A stretch of DNA of 13,925 bases from NCBI GenBank assembly GCA_031290375.1, contig JAITNR010000031.1, forward strand, positions 1 to 13,925, written 5' to 3'. Below are positions 1-5,801 of the stretch, in pieces. This stretch comes from Prevotellaceae bacterium (GTDB taxonomy: Bacteria > Bacteroidota > Bacteroidia > Bacteroidales > Paludibacteraceae). The translations under genes and the position numbers were made by a program. The number at the start of each line of letters is the position of its first letter. Position 1 is the stretch's first letter. The notes below the pieces were generated by a model. The model did not search any database and was not told the origin of the DNA. It worked only from the letters and a program-made list of their open reading frames with translations.

Positions 1-48
1 AGCCTATAATACAAATTTTAGAAAAAAACTGACATCTCAAATCAACTG

Positions 49-80
49 CAAAGGTAAAAAATAAATTGAAAAAATGCAAA
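49..80 (-). promoter_or_regulatory. Bacteroidota-type promoter reading out of the window's left edge
   Basis: On the minus strand TTTG (80-77), a 20-base spacer and TACCTTTG (56-49) match the sigma-ABfr consensus TTTG-N19-21-TAnnTTTG. Transcription would start near position 42-45 and run leftwards, so the gene it serves lies outside the window. The match is seen directly; its activity is inferred. Confidence 0.65.
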
Positions 81-286
81 TAGTTTTTACAAAATAAAAA
101 GGGGGGTGTTAAACTAAGACACAAAAAATAAATAATACCAAGGTGATATTAAAAATGGACTATATAAAAATTATGATAAAATGAGATTGCAGGTTAAGCC
201 TCAATTACGCATTGCACTTGCGTCATTGCGAAGAATGAAGCAAGGCAGCGACATTTTATATCTTATTCATTTTGCATTGCTTATCA
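81..286. other. Non-coding intergenic stretch
   Basis: AT-rich DNA between the leftward promoter and the end of the glycosyltransferase gene. It contains a short G run (101-106) and the repeat-like segment at 221-252. A 70-codon plus-strand frame opens at 181 but runs into the antisense of the glycosyltransferase and has no protein-like composition. No clear terminator for the glycosyltransferase gene was found. Confidence 0.6.
221..252. repeat. Possible degenerate copy of a dispersed intergenic palindromic repeat
   Basis: The minus strand reads TTGCTTCATTCTTCGCAATG, with TTGC/GCAA arms, flanked by GTC on one side and GAC on the other. It resembles the dispersed motif TTGCTTCGTTCCTCGCAATG found between genes in many bacterial genomes, differing at two bases. 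Only one copy is in this window, so its repeat nature cannot be shown here. The resemblance is from memory. Confidence 0.35.
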
Positions 287-1186
287 TCATAAACCATAAG
301 ATTTCAAATTACAAAAATACCCCAACTTATAACAGTCGAACAGTAACAAAGAGGGATTTGTGCTTATTAAGTTGTCGACAATCAATTTTTTAAACAGTAA
401 AAAAAGTTTGCCTGTTGCTTTATTTATTCTTATTTTTTTACAAAAAACAAACAGGGAAACAATTTTGGAAACTTCTTTGAGTTGAGGATATTTATTCGAT
501 TTATGTATTTTATAGAGTGTATTTAAGGCAATTTCTGTTTTTTGAATATATTTTTGGTTATCCTCTAAGCCATTGTTAATTACAGGGTTATCTATATATA
601 TAAATTTATAACCTGCATTATTTAGCATTAAACCGAAAATGGTATCTTCGTGTCCGTATTCCTTGATAGCCTCGTCAAATCGCACGTATTTGAAAATATT
701 CCTGTATATCAGAAAATTAGGAGAAGTGAAAACTGAATATTTTTGACGAATTTTGAGATTTTTATCATTAAATTGCTCTTTTTCTTTGGAGTATTTGTAC
801 ATCAATGAGCAGTTTTTGTCTGTATTTTCTCTGTAAATTGTTCTTCCTCCAAGCACAATACAATCTTTTTGGCAAAATTCCAAATATTTTTCTATAAAGT
901 TGTTGTTGTAAATTTCCATATCACAATCCAAAAAGAGTAAATAATCGTATTTTGCATTGTCTGCCAATAGATTACGAATAGCGGCTCGTCCGATATTTTT
1001 GTCCAGTGCCTTATACTGTACAAATTGCAGATTTTCAACAGTTTGATTTTCATTTAAAAATTGAATGGAGCCATCTTCTATTGCAATTATCTCAAAATCA
1101 ATTGCCGAAACAGACAACTGTCTGTGCAAATCATCAACAAGAGAAGTAATATCGAAGTTGTAAATGGGGATTAAAACGGATAACAT
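287..1186 (-). CDS. Family 2 glycosyltransferase (GT-A fold)
   Basis: Predicted sugar transferase using a nucleotide-sugar donor, probably for a cell-surface polysaccharide; donor and acceptor cannot be told from sequence. The 299-residue protein starts with the GT2 Rossmann-like strand (LSVLIPIYN, 2-10). It has an EDGS version of the nucleotide-binding DDGS motif (37-40), a DCD metal-binding DxD (87-89) in the context LLFLDCDME, and GHED (178-181), matching the catalytic-base ED motif of GT-A enzymes. The C-terminal third (about 215-299) is Lys- and hydrophobic-rich, with no recognised domain. No transmembrane helix is evident, so it is probably cytosolic or peripheral at the membrane. The gene lies 57 bases downstream of cdaA on the same strand with no promoter visible between them, so co-transcription is likely. 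Its DNA is visibly more AT-rich than the transketolase or panB genes, as is common for surface-polysaccharide genes acquired by transfer. The family call is firm; the substrate is unknown. Confidence 0.88.
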   Translation of the reverse strand: MLSVLIPIYNFDITSLVDDLHRQLSVSAIDFEIIAIEDGSIQFLNENQTVENLQFVQYKALDKNIGRAAIRNLLADNAKYDYLLFLDCDMEIYNNNFIEKYLEFCQKDCIVLGGRTIYRENTDKNCSLMYKYSKEKEQFNDKNLKIRQKYSVFTSPNFLIYRNIFKYVRFDEAIKEYGHEDTIFGLMLNNAGYKFIYIDNPVINNGLEDNQKYIQKTEIALNTLYKIHKSNKYPQLKEVSKIVSLFVFCKKIRINKATGKLFLLFKKLIVDNLISTNPSLLLFDCYKLGYFCNLKSYGL

Positions 1187-1243
1187 CTATCTTAATAGTG
1201 AATAAATTATGAGTATTATTTTCAAGTTTAACATATTGAATGA

Positions 1244-2020
1244 CTAAATCAGTTTATTTTCAATTACTTGACTAAGACTATCCGGTTTGATATTCAGGTC
1301 GAGACCTCCTTCGTGCGCGATGGAAATTTTGCCTGTCTCTTCTGACACTACAATAGCTACAGCGTCTGTTTTTTCGGTGATTCCAAGTGCTGCACGGTGT
1401 CTAAGCCCAAGACCTTTCGGGATTCCACGATTTCTTGAAATAGGCAGAATTGTTCCCGCAGACGTAATTCTGTTGTCCAAAATAATCATTGCCCCATCGT
1501 GCAAAGGACTGTTTTTAAAGAAAATATTCTCAATCAGCCGAGTATTTATTTCGGCATTGATGTATTCGCCAACATCTACATACTCTTGTAAATCAGCAAT
1601 TTTACCAATAATTATCAATGCTCCTATTTTGTCTTTTGCCATGTTTATACAAGCCTCAGAAATTTTTTCTATTGGCATATTCACCTTTTGTTGATGTTTG
1701 CTAAGATGGAGTTTTTCGAGTAACCTCAAAAAATGTTTCCAATTTTCACGCGAGCCTATTCGAGAAAAAAATCTCCTTATTTCTGTCTGAAATATCACAA
1801 TCAACGCGATTGCTCCAACATTGAAAATTGCGTCTAAAATGGTTCCGAGCAGTTCCATTTCAAATATTTTTGTTACTAAAAACCATATCAAAACAAAAAT
1901 TATCAGTCCGATAAAAATATTTTTTACCCCAGTTCCCCTTGTCCACATATAGCATTGATACATCAATATCGCTACAAGTAGAACGTCAATTATATCCTTG
2001 ATTTCAAAAGTAAAGTTCAT
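1244..2020 (-). CDS. cdaA: Membrane-bound diadenylate cyclase (c-di-AMP synthase) CdaA
   Basis: Condenses two ATP into cyclic di-AMP, a second messenger that controls potassium and osmolyte balance and envelope homeostasis in many bacteria. The 258-residue protein has the CdaA layout. About three N-terminal transmembrane segments span residues 10-80. A short charged linker (EIRRFFSRIGS, 80-90) leads to the DAC domain (about 115-250), which carries both diagnostic motifs: DGA (175-177, in SPLHDGAMII) and RHR (207-209, in GLRHRAALGI). Length and topology match CdaA/DacA rather than DisA, which has a DNA-binding C-terminus, or CdaS. The start ATG at 2020 lies just inside a region carrying a minus-strand TACCTTTG box (2057-2050). 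The downstream glycosyltransferase probably shares the transcript. The usual Firmicutes partner cdaR is not adjacent here. Confidence 0.95.
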   Translation of the reverse strand: MNFTFEIKDIIDVLLVAILMYQCYMWTRGTGVKNIFIGLIIFVLIWFLVTKIFEMELLGTILDAIFNVGAIALIVIFQTEIRRFFSRIGSRENWKHFLRLLEKLHLSKHQQKVNMPIEKISEACINMAKDKIGALIIIGKIADLQEYVDVGEYINAEINTRLIENIFFKNSPLHDGAMIILDNRITSAGTILPISRNRGIPKGLGLRHRAALGITEKTDAVAIVVSEETGKISIAHEGGLDLNIKPDSLSQVIENKLI

Positions 2021-2040
2021 TCTTTATGTTTTTAATCTTA

Positions 2041-2057
2041 TACCTTTGGCAAAGGTA
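2041..2057. promoter_or_regulatory. Palindromic -7-type box upstream of cdaA
   Basis: TACCTTTG and its exact reverse complement CAAAGGTA flank a single G, making a perfect 17-base palindrome. The minus-strand copy (2057-2050) is a good -7 box for cdaA and would give a leader of roughly 25 bases. No good TTTG sits 19-21 bases upstream of it. The symmetry could come from the promoter box alone or could mark an operator; both readings are inference. Confidence 0.5.
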
Positions 2058-2068
2058 CAAATTTTTAT

Positions 2069-2099
2069 TTTGATAATTGAATTTTTTGTTATAATTTTG
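2069..2099 (+). promoter_or_regulatory. Promoter of the lipoprotein gene
   Basis: TTTG (2069-2072), a 19-base spacer and TAATTTTG (2092-2099) match the Bacteroidota consensus exactly. Transcription should start near 2103-2106, giving a leader of about 40 bases before the ATG at 2143. The promoter lies back to back with the presumed cdaA promoter. Confidence 0.75.
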
Positions 2100-2142
2100 C
2101 GGTTGATATTTATAACTTATTAATTAATAAAATTTTATTAAA

Positions 2143-2634
2143 ATGAAACATTTAAAAAGAACATTTATCTTGCTCGCTCTGACAGGCGCAGCATTGGTTG
2201 CGTGTAATACTAACCCGCCGCCCGACCCGCCCGACCCGCCACCACCGGAAGTATTAACAACGCTAAATGGTACCGAGTGGGCAACGGTAAAGTATTATTC
2301 CGACCCTGTTCCTGGCGATGATTTTTTGCCGTTTGACAGCATTATCATTGTTTTTTACAGAGAACTTAACGGTGATGCTTATAGAGAACGATGTCAAGCC
2401 AATCATCATACCGAGATTTATGACAGCACTTCTTCCGAAGAAGGCGGAACAACTTATTCCTTACCTCCTACCGTATCAGAATATTCATATATTTATGACT
2501 ATTCATATGATTCAATAAGTCAGAGCGGGACAATTACAAACCTTGGTACTTATGTGCTGAATGAAACTGGCAAGTCCTTTACCATGACGTATACAGACGG
2601 TTCTACTGCTGCTATCTACAATCGTGTTAAGTAA
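2143..2634 (+). CDS. Small exported lipoprotein with Pro-rich tether, lipocalin-like
   Basis: A 163-residue predicted lipoprotein of unknown function. It has a basic N-terminus (MKHLKR), a hydrophobic signal helix and a lipobox LVAC with the acylated cysteine at residue 21. Residues 25-36 form a Pro/Asp low-complexity tether (PPPDPPDPPPPE). The remaining ~125 residues look like a single beta-rich domain. It opens with LNGTEW (41-46) and closes with SFTMTYTDGS followed by an IYNRVK end, a pattern seen in small lipocalin-like or META-like Bacteroidota lipoproteins. The segment around 100-125 is rich in Tyr, Ser and Asp. It probably sits in the outer membrane, but the side is uncertain. It stands alone, between its own promoter and an intrinsic terminator. 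The lipoprotein call is firm; the fold assignment is weak and no ligand is suggested. Confidence 0.82.
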   Translation: MKHLKRTFILLALTGAALVACNTNPPPDPPDPPPPEVLTTLNGTEWATVKYYSDPVPGDDFLPFDSIIIVFYRELNGDAYRERCQANHHTEIYDSTSSEEGGTTYSLPPTVSEYSYIYDYSYDSISQSGTITNLGTYVLNETGKSFTMTYTDGSTAAIYNRVK

Positions 2635-2651
2635 TTGGTATTGTTCAAATA

Positions 2652-2690
2652 AAAAAAAGAGCATTTCGTTTTAGAAATGCTCTTTTTTTT
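2652..2690. terminator. Bidirectional intrinsic terminator between convergent genes
   Basis: AGAGCATTTC (2658-2667), a 6-base loop and GAAATGCTCT (2674-2683) make a perfect 10-bp stem. It has an A tract on the left and a T tract on the right, so it works as a U-tailed terminator on both strands. It ends the lipoprotein transcript rightwards and the transketolase transcript leftwards. The transketolase stop codon (2691-2689) touches the T tract. Confidence 0.9.
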
Positions 2691-4695
2691 ACAAATTTAA
2701 AAAGTTTTTTACATTTTCATAAATTTTTTCGGCGGTAAACCCTAATTTTTCGTCTAAAACAGGATAAGGTGCTGAAAATCCGAATGATTCCAATCCGAAA
2801 ATTTTACCATTGTCTCCAACCAACCCGAGCAAATTTACAGGCAAGCCTGCCGTTAAACCAATTTTTTTTACAGATTTGGGTAAGATTTTAGTCTGATAGT
2901 CATCGCTTTGTGAACGAAACAACCCCTCCGAAGGCACCGAAACAAGTCTAACTTTCACCCTTTCGTATTTCAACAAAACCGCTGCATCAGCCAAAGAGGA
3001 TACCTCCGAACCTGAGGCAACCAAGATTACATCGGGGTTTTCATCTTCAAAAACAATGTATGCCCCCTTGGTAACTTCACGTTTTGTAGTAGGCAAATCC
3101 TTGATATTCTGACGAGAAAGGATTATTGTCGAAGGGGTAGAAATATTTTCCATCATCAAACGATAGCAATCTGTGGCTTCATAAACATCGGCAGGGCGAA
3201 GTACGAGCATAGAAGGCTTGCCTGAATGATTTTTGAGTTTTTCCATTAAACGAATCTGAGCTTCCTGTTCTACAGGCTCGTGCGTTGGACCATCTTCGCC
3301 GACACGAAAAGCATCGTGCGAAAAGATGAATTTAACGGGCAATTCCATAAGAGCAGCCATTCGGATAGCGGGTTTCATATAGTCGGAAAAGACAAAAAAT
3401 GTGGCACAAGCCGCAATTACGCCGCCGTGCAAAGTCATTCCAATTGCCAGACAAGCCATTGTAAGCTCGGAAACGCCCGCTTGCAGAAACGCACCCGAAA
3501 AATCGCCTTTTGCAAATGCTTTTGTCTGTTTGAGAAACCCGTCTGTTTTATCCGAATTGGACAAATCGGCAGAGGCAACTATCATATTATCAACATTTTT
3601 TGCAAGTTCAGCAAGCACTGTTGCCGAAGCGGTGCGTGTTGACTGATTTGGTTTCTGCACAATATTTTCCCAAGCAACTTTTGGAGAGTTTCCTTTGAAA
3701 AATCTCTTGAATTTTTCAGACGAAAGAGGATTCTGTTTCGCCCAATTATCAAAATGTTGCTCTCTAACTTTCATTAAATCAACTAATTCTATTTTTCTTT
3801 GAGCATAAATCTCTTTTGTTTGCTCAAAAAATTCAAATGGACTGTCGGGATTGCCTTTGAGATTTGTAACAGTGTTTCTGTAAGCATCGCCACCAAGTGG
3901 TGCTCCGTGTGTTTCACAATTATTTTCATAAGAAGAATTATCGGCTTTTCTTGCTCCTTTGCCCATTATTGTTTTGCCGACAATCAGAGTGGGGCGGGAG
4001 GCTTCTGCTTTTGCCTGTTTAAGTGCTTCGCGGATTTGTGTAACATCATTGCCATTGATTGTCAATACATTCCAGCCCCACGCTTTGTATTTTTCTGCTA
4101 CATTTTCGCTTGTAACCTCTGAGGTTGTGGTTGAAAGCTGTATATCATTTGAATCATAGAACATTATCAGATTGTCCAAGCCGAGATGACCTGCAATTCT
4201 GCCTGCTCCTTGCGAAATTTCCTCTTGAACTCCGCCGTCAGAAATGTAGGCGTAGATTGTTTGATTGATAATTTCACCAAAACGTGCTTTTAAAAATTTA
4301 GCCGCAATAGCCGCACCTACGGCGTAAGTATGTCCTTGTCCCAAAGGACCTGAGGTATTTTCAACACCACGTTCAATGTCAATTTCGGGGTGTCCGGGAG
4401 TGGAACTTCCCCATTGACGAAACTCTTTGAGTTCGTCAAGCGAATATTTGCCCGCACAGGCAAGAACCGAATAGAGCATGGAAGACATGTGCCCTGGATC
4501 GAGAAAAAATCTGTCTCGCAGTTCCCAATGTGGATTTTCAGGATTATATTCCAAAAATTCGGAATAGAGCACATTTATAAAATCCGCGCCACCCATGGCA
4601 CCACCCGGGTGTCCTGACTTCGCTTTTTCTACCATTGATGCAGCCAAAATTCTGATATTATCGGCAGCAATGTTGAGTTTTTCGATTGAATTCAT
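2689..4695 (-). CDS. tkt: Transketolase
   Basis: Thiamine-diphosphate enzyme of the non-oxidative pentose phosphate pathway; it moves two-carbon ketol units between sugar phosphates in the cytosol. At 668 residues it is full length. The cofactor and substrate histidines fall where they do in yeast transketolase: SGHPGG (H29), GHM (H69), PGHPE (H102) and ETHGAPL (H263). GPLGQG is at 116-121. The TPP/Mg motif reads SDGG (152-155) with N183 in DSND, so serine replaces the first Gly of the usual GDG. The pyrimidine-binding domain has the catalytic Glu near residue 410 in a GVSELTM context instead of the common GVREF/GVREH. The hallmark GEDGPTHEPVEQ follows near 465-476. The C-terminal domain is complete. 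Its promoter appears to be at 4816-4786. The nearest upstream neighbour is the SWIM ORF, and no other pentose phosphate genes are in the window. Confidence 0.96.
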   Translation of the reverse strand: MNSIEKLNIAADNIRILAASMVEKAKSGHPGGAMGGADFINVLYSEFLEYNPENPHWELRDRFFLDPGHMSSMLYSVLACAGKYSLDELKEFRQWGSSTPGHPEIDIERGVENTSGPLGQGHTYAVGAAIAAKFLKARFGEIINQTIYAYISDGGVQEEISQGAGRIAGHLGLDNLIMFYDSNDIQLSTTTSEVTSENVAEKYKAWGWNVLTINGNDVTQIREALKQAKAEASRPTLIVGKTIMGKGARKADNSSYENNCETHGAPLGGDAYRNTVTNLKGNPDSPFEFFEQTKEIYAQRKIELVDLMKVREQHFDNWAKQNPLSSEKFKRFFKGNSPKVAWENIVQKPNQSTRTASATVLAELAKNVDNMIVASADLSNSDKTDGFLKQTKAFAKGDFSGAFLQAGVSELTMACLAIGMTLHGGVIAACATFFVFSDYMKPAIRMAALMELPVKFIFSHDAFRVGEDGPTHEPVEQEAQIRLMEKLKNHSGKPSMLVLRPADVYEATDCYRLMMENISTPSTIILSRQNIKDLPTTKREVTKGAYIVFEDENPDVILVASGSEVSSLADAAVLLKYERVKVRLVSVPSEGLFRSQSDDYQTKILPKSVKKIGLTAGLPVNLLGLVGDNGKIFGLESFGFSAPYPVLDEKLGFTAEKIYENVKNFLNL

Positions 4696-4953
4696 ATATT
4701 TTTTACTTACAGGTTACAAATAAATTTAGATTTTTGTTTTTTATAATGACTACTTAATGTTACACCTGAGATTCATATTTTTTTGCAAATTTAGGAAAAA
4801 TATTTGTTTTGGGAAATAAAAATCTGATTTCTGTTTTGGTCTGTTCTTAACTTTATATCGTATACCTATGATTTACTGTTAGTTAAAGTCATTTAAGTTT
4901 CCTTTTCTGGCTAATTTTTTTTTTGATTTTGAACATGAATAGATTGAAGTATG
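4696..4953. other. Intergenic region and transketolase leader
   Basis: A gene-free, AT-rich stretch of 258 bases. Besides the putative transketolase promoter (4786-4816) it would hold that gene's leader of about 85 bases, in which no strong hairpin or known riboswitch is visible. The left part of the T-rich plus-strand tract at 4915-4926 has no stem beside it, so it was not called a terminator. Confidence 0.5.
4786..4816 (-). promoter_or_regulatory. Putative transketolase promoter
   Basis: On the minus strand TAAATTTG (4793-4786) matches the -7 consensus TAnnTTTG. A 19-base spacer separates it from TTTC (4816-4813), one base off the -33 TTTG. Transcription would begin near 4780, about 85 bases before the transketolase ATG. 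Confidence 0.55.
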
Positions 4954-5214
4954 TTAGTGATTTTTGTTAATAAAAACTATTTTTCTTATTTTTTTGGCAA
5001 ACCAAAACCATTTTTCTTTTCTTTGTCGCCTCTCAATAGCACGCCTGACAATACCTATGTGCCGACAAGGGTAAAAATAACTGCAACAATTACAGGAACT
5101 TTTACCATAATTATCGTCCATAAAAATTTGTATTTCATATTCTCCATTTTTACCCGAATATTTTGATTTCCAAATATTCAGGCTAATTTCTTCTAATGAT
5201 TTGATTTTGTTCAT
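4954..5214 (-). CDS. Small SWIM-type zinc-finger protein
   Basis: An 86-residue protein with a SWIM-like metal site CxC-x6-CxH formed by Cys41, Cys43, Cys50 and His52, in the context SSCNCCSYFYPCRHIGIV. The preceding hydrophobic strand (EYEIQIF, 25-31) and the following helix (IGIVRRAIERR, 53-63) are the normal flanks of a SWIM fold, which binds DNA, RNA or protein partners. Residues 61-80 are strongly basic and aromatic (RRQRKEKWFWFAKKIRK), which would suit nucleic-acid binding. SWIM motifs usually sit inside larger proteins (SWI2/SNF2 helicases, transposases, ubiquitin ligases), so this may be a mini-protein or a surviving fragment. The frame is open upstream to about 5277, with ATG at 5214 the only clear start. 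It lies 95 bases downstream of the ncRNA terminator on the same strand, and no strong promoter of its own was seen. The motif is plain; the function is unknown. Confidence 0.6.
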   Translation of the reverse strand: MNKIKSLEEISLNIWKSKYSGKNGEYEIQIFMDDNYGKSSCNCCSYFYPCRHIGIVRRAIERRQRKEKWFWFAKKIRKIVFINKNH

Positions 5215-5308
5215 CTTGCTATTTCGGATTTTAATAATTGTATCAATGGTATTATTTTTTGCTTTCGCTCCAAGTCAGTGGTTTATAAATGTTTAAGTTT
5301 TGAAAATG

Positions 5309-5333
5309 AAAAACCGCAGACTTACTATCTGCG
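5309..5333 (-). terminator. Intrinsic terminator of the ncRNA
   Basis: Read on the minus strand, CGCAGA (5333-5328), a 7-base loop and TCTGCG (5320-5315) form a 6-bp GC-rich stem. It is followed by G and TTTTT (5313-5309). The polarity of the T tract fixes the RNA to the minus strand. The stem base abuts the closing helix of the rod. Confidence 0.8.
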
Positions 5334-5478
5334 ATTGAGGTCTTCAGCTACCTAATATGAACGACAAGTAAGCCCACGATAACCCGTGGGCATTTACTAC
5401 CTATTCGTTCACATTATTGAAATTGCTGAAGTTTCAATCACAAGAATAAAGTGTTAAATGCAAAAAATAAAGTTGTCT

Positions 5479-5499
5479 GAAATTCAAAGATTGAATTTC
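5479..5499 (-). promoter_or_regulatory. Perfect 9-bp hairpin at the ncRNA 5' end
   Basis: GAAATTCAA (5479-5487) and TTGAATTTC (5491-5499) are exact inverted repeats around a 3-base loop. The hairpin begins within a few bases of the predicted transcription start, so it would cap the RNA's 5' end. An AT-rich palindromic protein-binding site is an alternative reading. Confidence 0.6.
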
Positions 5500-5505
5500 C
5501 AAATG

Positions 5506-5536
5506 CAAAAGTAAACAAAGTTTTTTAATGCACAAA
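5506..5536 (-). promoter_or_regulatory. Promoter of the structured ncRNA
   Basis: Minus-strand TTTG (5536-5533), a spacer of exactly 19 bases and TACTTTTG (5513-5506) fit the Bacteroidota consensus at every fixed position. The start of transcription would be near 5499-5502, right at the 5' hairpin. A poorer box, TATTCTTG (5448-5441), sits just before the rod but lacks a -33 partner. Confidence 0.75.
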
Positions 5537-5671
5537 CATTATTTTTTTCTTTTTTACATACAAAAAAACATTAAAGCGCATAATATATTGATATACAGCA
5601 ATATATTTTTAGTTTTCAAGCTAAAAAGTTGTTTGTATTTTTCAAAAAAAGAATTTGAGCGAAAAAAAAAT

Positions 5672-5702
5672 TTTGCCAAAACAAATAAAACTGATAACTT
5701 TG
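5672..5702 (+). promoter_or_regulatory. Promoter of the TPR protein gene
   Basis: TTTG (5672-5675), a 19-base spacer and TAACTTTG (5695-5702) match the sigma-ABfr consensus at every fixed position. Transcription should start near 5707, giving a ~95-base leader to the ATG at 5802. It is divergent from the ncRNA promoter, with about 135 bases between the two -33 boxes. Confidence 0.8.
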
Positions 5703-5801
5703 CAGAAAAAAGTCATTCAGTTTGTCGTATGAAAAATGTACAAACAATTCATACTTCGGGCGCAGTGATTAAATTTCACTAAATCAATAAAATACAGATA
5801 G

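Larger units (their letters stand above)
5309..5500 (-). ncRNA. Structured small RNA, candidate 6S-like RNA
   Basis: A non-coding transcript of about 190 bases, bounded by a consensus promoter (5536-5506) and an intrinsic terminator (5333-5309). From the outside in, the rod pairs 5434-5439 with 5333-5338 (6 bp), 5425-5430 with 5343-5348 (6), 5413-5416 with 5353-5356 (4), 5405-5411 with 5358-5364 (7), 5394-5398 with 5367-5371 (5) and 5385-5391 with 5372-5378 (7). All are Watson-Crick pairs. The apical loop is 6 bases. An asymmetric bubble (5417-5424 opposite 5349-5352) lies in the middle of the lower half, and smaller loops interrupt the rest. A perfect 9-bp hairpin (5479-5499) forms the 5' end. 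The total length and the long interrupted rod with a bubble resemble 6S RNA, which binds housekeeping RNA polymerase; a Bacteroidota class (6S-Flavo) is known. No ORF fits inside. The structured transcript is well supported; the 6S identity is inference, at about even odds. Confidence 0.75.

Noticed and set aside
181..393. 70-codon plus-strand ORF at the left edge
   Set aside because: It runs across the repeat-like segment and then antisense to the end of the glycosyltransferase, with no promoter and no protein-like pattern.
5315..5439. Rod read on the plus strand as a riboswitch or leader of the TPR gene
   Set aside because: It lies upstream of the TPR promoter and so is outside that transcript. 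The T tract of the terminator and the matching promoter are both on the minus strand.
5441..5448. Minus-strand TATTCTTG as the ncRNA promoter box
   Set aside because: It is one base off consensus and lacks a TTTG at 19-21 bases. The box at 5513-5506 has both elements with exact spacing, although a processed or secondary start here cannot be excluded.
5528..5782. 84-codon plus-strand ORF in front of the TPR gene
   Set aside because: It is low-complexity Lys/Phe/Ile-rich sequence and overlaps both the ncRNA promoter and the perfect TTTG-N19-TAACTTTG promoter of the TPR gene, so it could not be translated whole from that transcript.
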